Assembly: GCF_900114065.1 (NCBI RefSeq)
Contig: NZ_FORS01000002.1
Span: 248,001-312,000, forward strand
DNA length: 64,000 nt
Direction of reading: 5' to 3'
Source of the DNA: Stutzerimonas kunmingensis
GTDB lineage: Bacteria; Pseudomonadota; Gammaproteobacteria; Pseudomonadales; Pseudomonadaceae
Part shown: positions 43,450 to 51,829 of the stretch, piece after piece
Numbering within the stretch: position 1 is the first letter of the stretch
Layout of the letters: each line of letters starts with the position of its first letter
Translations under genes and position numbers: made by a program
The notes under the pieces: generated by a model
Databases searched by the model: none
Told to the model about the DNA's origin: nothing
The model's input: only the letters and a program-made list of their open reading frames with translations

Positions 43450-46018
43450 GCTGCTGGCGCGCCAGGCCGAACTCGAGCGCGAAAACCTCAAGCTCAAACG
43501 CATCAACGCTGCACTGATCGAGCGCGTCGAATCCAGTGGCGCCGGACGGGATGCATCCTATGCGGCGTTCCAGCATTCGGTGGAACTGGCCGAGCAGGTG
43601 CGCGAGCGCACCGACGCGTTGAACCAGGCGATGGCCGAGCTCAAGGGCAGCAACCAGTTGCTCAGCGATGCGCGGCTGCGTGCGGAAACCGCGCACCAGC
43701 ACCTGGTAGACGCCATCGAAAGCATTTCCGACGCCTTCGTGCTGTTCGACCGGGATCAGCGCATCGTCCTGTTCAACCGTCGCTTCAAGTCGCTATGGAC
43801 GCGCACGCGCGCGCGCATCAACGCCGGCACGCGGCTGGCCGAGGTCCGCCGGCTGGCGGAAAGCACCGGACTGATCGTCGAGGAACACCGCGGCAAGGGC
43901 GATGAGCCCACGGTGTATCGACTGAACAACGGCCGTTGGGTGCAGGTCAGCGAGCGACCGACCCGTGAAGGCGGGCTGGTGATTCTCTACACCGACATCA
44001 CCGAGGTGAAAGTCAGCGAGACCATGCGTCGCGAGCAGGCGCTGGCGCAGAAGTCGAGGCTGTTGCAGCGCGCGGTGGACAACCTGTCCCAGGGTGTTGC
44101 GATGGTCAGCGCCGAGGGTGCGCTGGAGCTGTGGAACCGGCGCTTTCTCGAACTCTGCGGGCTGGCGCCGATCGAGGCACATCGACCGTTCGAGGAGGTC
44201 ATGGCCGACAGCGAGCTGACCCTGCTCACACCCAACAGTCGTGACGCCCGCGGCCGGCCGATCCGCGAGCTGGAGCAGCGCCTCTTCGATGGCCGCGTGC
44301 TGGAAATTCGCACCCATGCGCTGCCCACCGGCGGCTTCGTCAATACCTTCACTGACATCACCGAGCGCTACCGCCATGCCGAGGCGCTGCGCGAGAGCGA
44401 GCGCTGGATTCGCCTGATCACCGACCATGTGCCGGCGCTGATCGCCTACGTCTCGGCCGATCTCACCTACGAGTTCACCAACAAGGTCTACGAGGAATGG
44501 TATCGCTGGCCCAGCGACGGCATGCTCGGCCAGTCGCTGCGCGAGGTCCACAGCGGCGAGCACTGGCGGCAACTGGAGCCCTACATTGATCGCGCACTGT
44601 CGGGCGAGAGTGTCAGCTTCGAGATGGCCGAGCGCAACCATGCCGGCCAGCAGCGCTATATGCTGCGCTCCTATGTGCCGAACCGGCAGGCCAATGGCGA
44701 AGTGGCCGGCATTTTCGTGCTGATTCAGGACATCACTGATCGCCGGCGGACCGCCGAGGCGTTGCACCAGGCCTATCAGAATCTCGAACAGCGGGTGCGT
44801 GAGCGCACTGCCGAGCTGACCAGCCTCAACGACCAGCTGCTGCGCGAGATCGACGAGCGCAGCCACGTCGAGGCGCGGCTGCGCGAAGCCAAGCGCGAGG
44901 CGGAAGTGGCCAACCTGTCCAAGACCAAATTCCTTGCCGCGGTCAGCCATGACCTGCTGCAGCCGCTCAACGCCGCGCGGCTGTTCACCAGCGCCTTGCT
45001 GGAACAACCGGGCGCGCCCAACGGCGGGCTGATCCGCAACATCAGCAACTCGCTGGAAGACGTGGAGAACCTGCTCGGCACGCTGGTCGATATTTCCAAG
45101 CTGGATGCCGGCGTGATCAAACCGGATATCGCCCCGTTCGCCGTCAGTGAGCTGTTGGAAAACCTGGCCATGGAGTTTCGCCAGATCGCCGGGGCCGAGC
45201 AGCTGCAGCTGGACTTCATTCCCTGTTCGGCACTGGTGCGCAGCGATATCCAGCTGCTCGCGCGCATCCTGCGCAATCTGCTGACCAACGCGATTCGCTA
45301 CACACCCAAAGGACGCGTACTGCTGGGTTGTCGTCGGCATCGGCAGAGTCTGTCCATCGAAGTCTGGGATACCGGCGTGGGCATCGCCTCGGACAAGCTC
45401 GAGGAAATCTTCCAGGAGTTCAAACGCGGGGAGGGCGTGCGTCCCAACCAGGATCGTGGTCTCGGCCTTGGCCTGGCCATCGTCGAGAAGATCGCGCGCA
45501 TGCTGGGCCATCGTATCCGGGTCAGCTCGCACCCGGGACGCGGCTCGTGTTTCGCCATCGACGTACCATTGGCCAAGCGCGCACCCAAGGCGCGGCCTGA
45601 GCCGAGCACCACGGAGCTGGTGCTACAGCGGCTGCAGGGCGCCCGGGTCTGGGTGCTGGATAACGACACGGCGATCTGTGCGGGCATGCGCACGCTGCTG
45701 GAAGGCTGGGGCTGCAAGGTGATCACGGCGCTGTCCGAGGAGGACCTGGCGCGGCAGGTGGACAACTTCCATGCCGAGGCCGACCTGATGATTGCCGACT
45801 ACCACCTGGACAATGGCCACACCGGCATCGATGTCGTCGCCACCGTCAATGCGCGACGCGCCAGCCCGCTACCGGCGCTGATGATCACCGCCAACTACAG
45901 CAACGAACTCAAGCAGCAGGTCCGCGAGCTGGGCCATATGCTGATGCACAAGCCGGTGCGGCCGATGAAGCTGAAGACTGCCATGTGCCATATGCTCGAG
46001 CATGGTACAGCTGGATGA
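43379..46018 (+). CDS. nahK: NahK/ErcS'-type hybrid sensor histidine kinase
   Basis: Up to 879 residues: coiled coil (about 20-105), three PAS regions (about 105-215, 225-330, 340-460), a second coiled coil, HisKA with AAVSHDLLQPLNAARLFTSA (the signature of the NahK/ErcS group), HATPase (LLTNAIRYTPKG, DTGVGI, GLGLGLAIVEK) and a receiver with IADYHLD and MHKPV. Pairing with nosP implies NO control of phosphorelay to HptB-like proteins, hence biofilm or dispersal control. The first start (ATG 43379) overlaps nosP by 71 bases; GTG 43409 is an alternative. Confidence 0.87.
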   Translation: MACTSTRPSPVSPLADPEAGQVAELLARQAELERENLKLKRINAALIERVESSGAGRDASYAAFQHSVELAEQVRERTDALNQAMAELKGSNQLLSDARLRAETAHQHLVDAIESISDAFVLFDRDQRIVLFNRRFKSLWTRTRARINAGTRLAEVRRLAESTGLIVEEHRGKGDEPTVYRLNNGRWVQVSERPTREGGLVILYTDITEVKVSETMRREQALAQKSRLLQRAVDNLSQGVAMVSAEGALELWNRRFLELCGLAPIEAHRPFEEVMADSELTLLTPNSRDARGRPIRELEQRLFDGRVLEIRTHALPTGGFVNTFTDITERYRHAEALRESERWIRLITDHVPALIAYVSADLTYEFTNKVYEEWYRWPSDGMLGQSLREVHSGEHWRQLEPYIDRALSGESVSFEMAERNHAGQQRYMLRSYVPNRQANGEVAGIFVLIQDITDRRRTAEALHQAYQNLEQRVRERTAELTSLNDQLLREIDERSHVEARLREAKREAEVANLSKTKFLAAVSHDLLQPLNAARLFTSALLEQPGAPNGGLIRNISNSLEDVENLLGTLVDISKLDAGVIKPDIAPFAVSELLENLAMEFRQIAGAEQLQLDFIPCSALVRSDIQLLARILRNLLTNAIRYTPKGRVLLGCRRHRQSLSIEVWDTGVGIASDKLEEIFQEFKRGEGVRPNQDRGLGLGLAIVEKIARMLGHRIRVSSHPGRGSCFAIDVPLAKRAPKARPEPSTTELVLQRLQGARVWVLDNDTAICAGMRTLLEGWGCKVITALSEEDLARQVDNFHAEADLMIADYHLDNGHTGIDVVATVNARRASPLPALMITANYSNELKQQVRELGHMLMHKPVRPMKLKTAMCHMLEHGTAG

Positions 46019-46133
46019 CTGATCCGCTGGCCCCGGCAGCCGTCGGATGTGACCGCATCGCCGCGGGCGCGCTTCCCACAGGACCTGGTGTTTTGTAGAA
46101 GCACGACATCTGGGCGATGGTATGGGTTTCAGG

Positions 46134-47141
46134 CTAGCTGTGCTCCGATCTCACCCAGATGCCGTTGCCTCGCAGGCGCTCGCGATCATGTGGTCGATCC
46201 AGTCCAAGAAGCGGACCTTTCGGCACGATGCCATTTCCGTTGATCTGTCGATGGCTGGCGTAGTAGTGGTTCTTGATGTGTGTGAAATCCACCGTTTCGG
46301 CAATTCCCGGCCACTGGTACAGCTCGCGTAGCCAGTTCGACAGGTTCGGATAGTCCTCGATGCGGCGCAGGTTGCACTTGAAGTGGCCGTGGTAAACCGC
46401 GTCGAAGCGAATGGCTGTGGTGAACAGGCGCCAGTCGGCCTCTGTCAGGTACTCCCCTGTCAGGTAGCGCTGCTTGCCCAGGCGTCGCTCCAGCCAGTCG
46501 AGCTCACGGAACAACTCGTCGAAGGCCTCTTCGTAGGCCTCCTGGGTCGTGGCGAAACCTGCTCGGTAGACCCCGTTGTTGATCGCCGGATAGATCCGCG
46601 CGTTTAGCGCATCGATTTCGCCATGCAGCGCCTCTGGGTAGAAATCCAGCGTAGAGCCGGTCAGCTCGTCGAAAGCGCTGTTGAAGATGCGGATGATATC
46701 GGCAGACTCGTTGTTGACGATGCACTGGCGTTCGCGATCCCAAAGAACGGGAACGGTGACCCGGCCCGAGTACTTCGGATCGTCACGGGTGTAGCGCTGA
46801 TGCAGGTAGTCGATTTCGTCCAGCGCATCGCCGCTGGAGCCGGTGGACTTGTCGAAGGTCCAGCCGTGCTCGGCCATCAGCCAGCTGACCACGGACACGT
46901 CGATCAACGGCTCGAGCCCCTTGAGCTTGCGGTAGATCAGCGTGCGATGCGCCCACGGGCAGGCAAGCGAAACATAGAGATGATAGCGACCGGCCTCAGC
47001 CTGGAAGCCACCCTGGCCGTAAGGCCCGGGCGCGCCGTCGGGCGTGACCCAGTGCCGGCGCTTGGCCTGTTCGCGTTCGAATTTGCCATCGCGGCTTGCG
47101 TACCAGCGGTCGTGCCACTGGCCATCGATCAGTAATCCCAT
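46134..47141 (-). CDS. yqjG: Glutathionyl-hydroquinone reductase (YqjG/PcpF-like)
   Basis: A 335-residue Xi-class glutathione transferase. The catalytic Cys is in LACPWAHRTLIYRKLKGLE; other family marks are VPVLWDRERQCIVNNESADI (glutathione site), IYPAINNGVYRAGFA, RLGKQRYLTGEYLTEADWRL and HIKNHYYASHRQING. These enzymes reduce glutathionyl-(hydro)quinones, returning quinols and disulfide. It converges with nahK and lies 85 bases after the ybiB-like gene on the same strand, perhaps separately promoted. Confidence 0.9.
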   Translation of the reverse strand: MGLLIDGQWHDRWYASRDGKFEREQAKRRHWVTPDGAPGPYGQGGFQAEAGRYHLYVSLACPWAHRTLIYRKLKGLEPLIDVSVVSWLMAEHGWTFDKSTGSSGDALDEIDYLHQRYTRDDPKYSGRVTVPVLWDRERQCIVNNESADIIRIFNSAFDELTGSTLDFYPEALHGEIDALNARIYPAINNGVYRAGFATTQEAYEEAFDELFRELDWLERRLGKQRYLTGEYLTEADWRLFTTAIRFDAVYHGHFKCNLRRIEDYPNLSNWLRELYQWPGIAETVDFTHIKNHYYASHRQINGNGIVPKGPLLGLDRPHDRERLRGNGIWVRSEHS

Positions 47142-47225
47142 GGTGCCCTCCTGTTACGGCATAGGAGGCCAGTCTAGGAACCATCGTTCGATCGATGTGA
47201 CCGAATGGCGGGTTAATCCTATCGC

Positions 47226-48209
47226 TTAAATCGATGAATGGCGGGCGCGCCAGTAGCTTTGCGCTTGCTCGAAAGCTGCCTCCCGCGTCGCGCCAAGGCC
47301 TCGCAGGGCAAGGGCCATGGTGGCGATCACAGCGAGTTCACCGTAGGCGTCTTCCTGCTCGCCAGCCCAGACGGCAAGCAGCTGCTGCGGGTCGAGCTGT
47401 GCGGGCTTCACGTGGCGCCGCTCGGACAGTGCCGGCCATTCCTCGTCCCACGGCGTGCCGCCAGTGGTGCCGTAGAGATGGGAGATGTTGTCCGGGTTCA
47501 TCTCGATCTCGCCGCCTTCGCCCTTGATGACGATGGCGTGGTCGCCGAGCAGGGTGCTGGCCTGGCGATGGGCATCCTGATAACCGGGGTGGAAGATGCT
47601 CTGCAGGCCGCAGCGTGCGCCCAGCGGGTTGAGCAGGCGCGCCAGCGAGTGGATTGGCGAGCGCAGGCCGAGCAGGTTGCGCATGTCGATCATGCGCTGC
47701 AGCACCGGCATCCAGGCTCCCAGCGGGATGAACGCGAGATTGCTCTGGTCCAGTGCCACGCTGACCTGTTGCCAGTTCTCGCATCGACGAATGCCCAGCA
47801 GCTCAAGCTGCTGTTCGCTATAGGTGCGCCCAGCAGTATGGGCACCGCCACCGTGCATGAGGATGCGTATGCCATTGGCTGCCAGGCACTTGGCTGCCAG
47901 CAGATACCAGGGCAGGTGGCGCTTCTTGCCGGCATAGGTCGGCCAGTCGATATCGACCGGGATAGTCGGTGCCTGCACGCGCTCACGCACGGCCTGGGTA
48001 AAGCCCGCCAGCTCGTCGGGGCTTTCTTCCTTGTGCCGCAGCAACATGAGGAAGGCGCCCAGCTGAGCGTCCTCCACCTTGCCGTCGAGCAGCATGCCCA
48101 TGGCTTCGCGGGCTTCTTCGCGTGTCAGGTCGCGGGCGCCACGCTTGCCTTTGCCAAGGATGCGCACGAAGGCGGCGAAAGGATGTTCTGCAGGTGTTTC
48201 GAGGCTCAT
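47226..48209 (-). CDS. ybiB: YbiB/TrpD2-like nucleic-acid-binding glycosyltransferase-fold protein
   Basis: A 327-residue protein with the fold of anthranilate phosphoribosyltransferase (LTREEAREAMGMLLDGKVED, ILMHGGGAHTAGRTYSE, LGLRSPIHSLARLLNPLGA, FHPGYQDAH, VIKGEGGEIEMNPD). It lacks the Trp-pathway context, and the length and sequence match YbiB (TrpD2), reported to bind nucleic acids and to be LexA-linked in E. coli. It overlaps tusE by four bases, as in pseudomonads, suggesting co-transcription with the tRNA sulfur relay. Confidence 0.87.
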   Translation of the reverse strand: MSLETPAEHPFAAFVRILGKGKRGARDLTREEAREAMGMLLDGKVEDAQLGAFLMLLRHKEESPDELAGFTQAVRERVQAPTIPVDIDWPTYAGKKRHLPWYLLAAKCLAANGIRILMHGGGAHTAGRTYSEQQLELLGIRRCENWQQVSVALDQSNLAFIPLGAWMPVLQRMIDMRNLLGLRSPIHSLARLLNPLGARCGLQSIFHPGYQDAHRQASTLLGDHAIVIKGEGGEIEMNPDNISHLYGTTGGTPWDEEWPALSERRHVKPAQLDPQQLLAVWAGEQEDAYGELAVIATMALALRGLGATREAAFEQAQSYWRARHSSI

Positions 48210-48541
48210 AGGCAGTTGCTCGGTTTTGGCAGCCCGGCCAGCTTGGCGGCCAGTTTGGCAGGGGCGCCCTTGAACAGGCGGTTGAGGTGCATGCTGTTGC
48301 CCTTTTCAGGCCCCAGCTTGAGTGCGGTGTACTTGATCAGCGGGCGTGTGGCCGGCGACAGCTGGAATTCAGCATAGAACTCGCGCAGCAGTCGAAGCAC
48401 TTCCCGATGTTCGTCTTCCAGCTCCAACTCCTCACGGCGCGCCAGCGCTTCGGCAACGGCTTCGTTCCAGTCGCTCAGATCGACCAGAAAGCCGTCCTTG
48501 TCCAGCGCGATCTCGCGCCCATCCACGACCAGGCTGCTCAT
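48206..48541 (-). CDS. tusE: Sulfur relay protein TusE (DsrC family)
   Basis: A 111-residue DsrC-family protein (FLVDLSDWNEAVAEALARRE, LRLLREFYAEFQLSPATRPL). Its C-terminal arm ends GLPKPSNCL, with the one conserved penultimate Cys; the second Cys of dissimilatory DsrC is absent, so TusE is the right call. It accepts persulfide sulfur from TusD and passes it to MnmA for 2-thiolation of U34 in Lys, Glu and Gln tRNAs. It overlaps tusB and ybiB. Confidence 0.93.
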   Translation of the reverse strand: MSSLVVDGREIALDKDGFLVDLSDWNEAVAEALARREELELEDEHREVLRLLREFYAEFQLSPATRPLIKYTALKLGPEKGNSMHLNRLFKGAPAKLAAKLAGLPKPSNCL

Positions 48542-48840
48542 AGCCAGCTGTTGATCCGTTCGTAACGGCAGGTCAGTTCGACGAAGCCCGCGTAGTCCAG
48601 CAATTGCACGCGCGGCGGCAGCATGCCGAGTGCCCGGGCCTGCACGTCTTCTTCAAGTGCGAACAGCGCGACCTGCTCTGGCAGTTGCTCCAATTCGGTC
48701 GCGGGTTTGGTTCCGGCTGTCAGGGCGTAGGTTGCGTCGCCGGCCAGCAGCAGGGCGTCGGTGTCGCCTAGTAGCGGCAGACAGCTGTTGAAGCGGCCGT
48801 CGCTGAAGGGCGAATGGGAAAGCAGATGCAGAGTCGCCAT
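48538..48840 (-). CDS. tusB: Sulfurtransferase complex subunit TusB
   Basis: A 100-residue DsrH/TusB-family subunit of the TusBCD hexamer that relays sulfur for tRNA 2-thiouridine. It begins ATLHLLSHSPFSDGRFNSC and ends YERINSWL, both usual for the family. Order tusD-tusC-tusB-tusE is the standard gamma-proteobacterial operon, and the ends touch or overlap on both sides. Confidence 0.9.
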   Translation of the reverse strand: MATLHLLSHSPFSDGRFNSCLPLLGDTDALLLAGDATYALTAGTKPATELEQLPEQVALFALEEDVQARALGMLPPRVQLLDYAGFVELTCRYERINSWL

Positions 48841-49202
48841 CAGATCGTGATCACATGGTCATAGCGGTTGATCAGGGTGCTCAGGCCAGCGTCGTCGAGG
48901 ATTTCGACCGGCAGCGCCAGAGAGGATTCATCCAGGTTGCGCTCGGTCAGGCTGCTGCGAGCGACGAACAGGCTGTCGATGCCGAACAGCGGCAGCGCCT
49001 GTAGATTCGCTGTCAGGTCTTTCTGCTCGAGCGATGCGGCCTGCTGCGCCTTCGTAAGCTGGAACACGCCGTCATCGAGAAACAGCAGCCCTAGCGGCAG
49101 CTCGAAAGCGCCACCGGCCAAAACGATATCCAGTGCCTCACGCGCAGAGGGGCCGGCCCAAGGCGCCTGACGGCTGATGATAAGCATGGAACGCGCCATC
49201 AT
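48840..49202 (-). CDS. tusC: Sulfurtransferase complex subunit TusC
   Basis: A 119-120-residue DsrF/TusC-family subunit (PWAGPSAREALDIVLAGGAF, LLFLDDGVFQL). Structural partner of TusB and TusD. Tandem ATGs at 49202 and 49199 are possible starts; the first gives an ATGA overlap with tusD. Confidence 0.9.
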   Translation of the reverse strand: MMARSMLIISRQAPWAGPSAREALDIVLAGGAFELPLGLLFLDDGVFQLTKAQQAASLEQKDLTANLQALPLFGIDSLFVARSSLTERNLDESSLALPVEILDDAGLSTLINRYDHVITI

Positions 49203-49591
49203 TGGCCTCCGAAGCAGACGAGCCGATCGGCCTGCTGCGCGGCTTCATGCAACTGGCCCAGCCCCGACAGCTCCCAGCCAGCGGCAAGGTTCGCTGCCGG
49301 ACGCTGGTAGCGCTGCGCTTCGCCGGCATCCAGTACGCCGCGACGCAGGCCGGCGGCGATGCAGACCACGCCGTCCAGCTGGTTGGCGCTGACGAAACGG
49401 CTCCATTCAGCCGCCACGTCCAGTTCGTCCTGTGCCGCCACGACGTTCGCTGAAGCACTGTGCACGCCATCCTGATAGAAGAACAGCCGGACGATTTCAT
49501 GCCCGCCAGCGAGCACGGCTTCGGCAAAGCGCAACGCGCGGCGGGCAGCGGGTGAATGGGGCGGAGCGAACAGGGCGATTACGAATTTCAT
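49199..49591 (-). CDS. tusD: Sulfurtransferase complex subunit TusD
   Basis: A 130-residue DsrE/TusD-family subunit (FVIALFAPPHSPAARRALRF, RLFFYQDGVHSASAN). The sulfur-carrying Cys is in GVVCIAAGLRRGVLD, near residue 76, matching the TusD active cysteine. It receives persulfide from IscS via TusA and hands it to TusE. ATG 49591 is chosen over an upstream frame that would include the terminator hairpin. It begins the tusDCBE-ybiB operon. Confidence 0.92.
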   Translation of the reverse strand: MKFVIALFAPPHSPAARRALRFAEAVLAGGHEIVRLFFYQDGVHSASANVVAAQDELDVAAEWSRFVSANQLDGVVCIAAGLRRGVLDAGEAQRYQRPAANLAAGWELSGLGQLHEAAQQADRLVCFGGQ

Positions 49592-49640
49592 CGGAGCACC
49601 ATGGCAGAACAGCTGACATGATACGCCAGCTGCGGGCATG

Positions 49641-49662
49641 AAAAAGCCCGCCGAAGCGGGCT
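49641..49662 (-). terminator. Terminator downstream of yccA
   Basis: A 7-base stem (AGCCCGC/GCGGGCT, loop of four) is followed by TTTTT on the minus strand, between the yccA stop (49682) and the tusD start (49591). It should separate yccA from the tus operon. Confidence 0.75.
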
Positions 49663-49681
49663 CGTTCAAGGCGATGCCGGA

Positions 49682-50350
49682 TCAGTCGTCGCCACCGAAG
49701 ATGCCCAGCAGCTGCAGCAGGCTGATGAATAGGTTGTACAGCGAAACGAACAGGCCGATGGTGGCCATGATGTAGTTACGCTCGCCGCCGTGGATGATGG
49801 CGCTGGTCTGGAACAGAATGCAGGCCGAGGAGAACAGCACGAAACCTGCGCTGATCGCCAGTTGCAGCCCGGTGATCTGGAAGAAGAAGCCCGCCAGCAT
49901 GGCGCCGATCAACACGAAGAAACCCGCGGTGATGAAGCCACTGAGGAAGCTCATGTCCTTGCGGGTAATCAGCACGTAGGCCGACAGTCCGAAGAACACC
50001 AGAGCGGTCATCGACAGCGCCGAGCTAATCAGCTCACCGCCATTGGCCAGACCCAGATACCTATTGAGGATCGGCCCGAGCGTGTAGCCCATGAAGCCGG
50101 TCAGAGCGAAGGTGGAAACCAGGCCCCATGCCGAGTTGCGCAGCTTGGCGGTGAGGAAGAACAGGCCATAGAAGCCGATCAGCACCACGAAGATGTTCGG
50201 GTAGGCCGCGTTGGCCTGCATGGCCATATAGGCAACCAGGCCGCTGAACGCGAGCGTCATGGCCAGTAGCCCGTAGGTGTTGCGCAGGACCTTGCTGACC
50301 TCACGCTGTTCGACCTGCGTGTGGCTAAGCGCGTATTCGTGTTCGTGCAT
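49682..50350 (-). CDS. yccA: YccA-type Bax-inhibitor-1 family membrane protein
   Basis: A 222-residue protein with seven hydrophobic helices and BI-1 motifs ([59 protein letters not shown]). YccA modulates the FtsH membrane protease; BI-1 relatives act as pH-sensitive calcium leaks. The soluble, charged N-terminus before the first helix is the part used by FtsH in E. coli YccA. It adjoins tus genes and tRNA-Ser as in other pseudomonads. Confidence 0.92.
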   Translation of the reverse strand: MHEHEYALSHTQVEQREVSKVLRNTYGLLAMTLAFSGLVAYMAMQANAAYPNIFVVLIGFYGLFFLTAKLRNSAWGLVSTFALTGFMGYTLGPILNRYLGLANGGELISSALSMTALVFFGLSAYVLITRKDMSFLSGFITAGFFVLIGAMLAGFFFQITGLQLAISAGFVLFSSACILFQTSAIIHGGERNYIMATIGLFVSLYNLFISLLQLLGIFGGDD

Positions 50351-50478
50351 GGCGACACTCCTTGGATGAATTCAAGCCTGAGACGATTTGTCCCGGATCA
50401 TAACAGAGGCAAGTTGGATGCCTAGCATCAGTGTTTGACAGTGTATTTCTATCCGGTACTATTGCGCCCGCTTTATCC

Positions 50479-50568
50479 GGAAGTGTGGCCGAGTGGTTGA
50501 AGGCAGCGGTCTTGAAAACCGCCGAAGGGGAGACCCTTCCCAGAGTTCGAATCTCTGCGCTTCCGCCA
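50479..50568 (+). tRNA. tRNA-Ser (anticodon UGA)
   Basis: A 90-base class II tRNA: acceptor stem GGAAGTG pairs with CGCTTCC, anticodon loop CT-TGA-AA between GGT and ACC arms, a long variable arm (about 50520-50541), T loop TTCGAAT, and an encoded CCA end at 50566-50568. A terminator follows. Confidence 0.97.
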
Positions 50569-50577
50569 TCTGCAATC

Positions 50578-50605
50578 CTGAAGGCCCCGATTACGGGGCC
50601 TTCAG
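50578..50605 (+). terminator. Terminator after tRNA-Ser
   Basis: A perfect 12-base stem (50578-50589 with 50594-50605), ATTA loop, then CGTTTCTG. It ends the tRNA transcript. The remaining bases to 50828 show nothing assignable. Confidence 0.8.
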
Positions 50606-50828
50606 CGTTTCTGCGGTACGGAAAACGAGTGCGGATGTTGCCAGGACCGGCGAATGTCAGGCTGCAGTTCCATTGCGTAGGCTGCCCGCGCGACTTCCTG
50701 CAACATCCGTAGGGCAAGTTTTGCTCTGACAGTGTCGACGCACGTTGTGCTGCAGTTGGCACTTGCCAGCCAGAGCGATGGCGAAAGCCACTGCTAGAAT
50801 CCGCCGCCTGACAAATGGAGTTGTCATC

Positions 50829-51101
50829 ATGAAGCGATTCAGGCAACCGGAGGCATTTGCCCTGGTTCAACAATATTTCGAACCGCTGCTGTTCAGCGCG
50901 CGGATGGATTCGCCCTCGACCATCCGCGTGCTGTTAGTCGATGAAGCGGCAGGCGAGTCGCTCTTGCTCACCGGTTTGCCGTGCCGGCTATCGCTTTCCC
51001 GCGCCGAGATCACCGGGCTGATCAATACCATCGATCTGGACGCCGCCGCGCTGCGGCCGGCACTGCTGAGCAAGCTCAAGCGCCCTCGCTTGCTTGGCTA
51101 G
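50829..51101 (+). CDS. DUF1652 family small protein
   Basis: A 90-residue protein resembling DUF1652, a small family largely confined to pseudomonads (ALVQQYFEPLLFSARMDSPS, LVDEAAGESLLLTGLPC, SRAEITGLINTIDLD). The function is unknown; no signal peptide or membrane segment. Its 3' end overlaps the convergent TetR gene by 26 bases. The ATG at 50829 is preferred to upstream in-frame starts because conserved sequence begins there. Confidence 0.72.
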   Translation: MKRFRQPEAFALVQQYFEPLLFSARMDSPSTIRVLLVDEAAGESLLLTGLPCRLSLSRAEITGLINTIDLDAAALRPALLSKLKRPRLLG

Positions 51102-51726
51102 TCACTGAGGATGGAGCGTGCGACGTCACCAGCGCCAACAGATTGCTCGCCATGAAGGGCGTCTGCTCCCTGAGCGAAAACAGCTTGGGTGACAGCAACC
51201 AGGTGTGGGTGATGCCCATCAGGCTCGAATAGAGCAGCAGCGCTAGCGATCGTGGGGATTGGCGGTTGCCGGTGCCAGGGGTTTGCTGACTTCGCTCGAC
51301 GAGCGCCTCCAGCAGCTGGACCATGTCGCGGGTCAGCTTGCGTTCACGCTTCAATGTGCTGGCCATCTGTGTCGTGAGTTCGGTCTTGTTCAGCAGGATC
51401 TCGAAAGACTGGCGATACCAGCGGTCCTCGAGCAACAGCCGAAACCAGTCGTCGATGAAGTGCTCGAGCGCGACAAGCGGCTCGTCGGCCAGCTTTCGGC
51501 TGCGGGCGATGAGCTGCTCCAGCGGTGCCTGGGAGTAGGCCAGGACCGCTTCGTACAGTTCGTCCTTGCTTTTGAAATGCCAGTAGATCGGGCCGCGGCT
51601 GAAGCCGGCGCTGTCGGCGATCATCGCCAGCGTGGTGTTCGAGTAACCGTTGCGGCTGAACAATTCCAGCGCTGCGGCAATGATCTTCAGACGGGTCTGT
51701 TCGGCGTCTTCTTTGGTCCGGCGCAT
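51076..51726 (-). CDS. TetR-family transcriptional regulator
   Basis: A 216-residue TetR repressor: helix-turn-helix TTLAMIADSAGFSRGPIYWH at about residues 31-50, then a C-terminal ligand domain like that of AcrR/TtgR efflux regulators. It adjoins the nitrogen-compound island (SBP gene 103 bases upstream on the same strand, separated by a terminator), so it may control that island; a near-palindrome at 54357-54376 is a candidate operator. Regulation of an efflux pump outside the window is an alternative. Confidence 0.87.
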   Translation of the reverse strand: MRRTKEDAEQTRLKIIAAALELFSRNGYSNTTLAMIADSAGFSRGPIYWHFKSKDELYEAVLAYSQAPLEQLIARSRKLADEPLVALEHFIDDWFRLLLEDRWYRQSFEILLNKTELTTQMASTLKRERKLTRDMVQLLEALVERSQQTPGTGNRQSPRSLALLLYSSLMGITHTWLLSPKLFSLREQTPFMASNLLALVTSHAPSSVTSQASEGA

Positions 51727-51793
51727 GTGGGGCCTCAGATGATGCGCGGTGGCTCAGCCAGAACGCGCTGTGCGACAGCGCGCCGTGGCTGAT

Positions 51794-51815
51794 GAAACGG
51801 GCGCGTGGCGCCCGT
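51794..51815 (-). terminator. Terminator after the solute-binding-protein gene
   Basis: A perfect 8-base stem (ACGGGCGC/GCGCCCGT, loop of three) followed by TTTC on the minus strand, 15 bases after the binding-protein stop. Confidence 0.7.
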
Positions 51816-51829
51816 CAGGGGCTGAGGAT

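Noticed and set aside
47226..48209. trpD anthranilate phosphoribosyltransferase
   Set aside because: Same fold, but sequence and the link to tusE match YbiB/TrpD2, not the tryptophan pathway.
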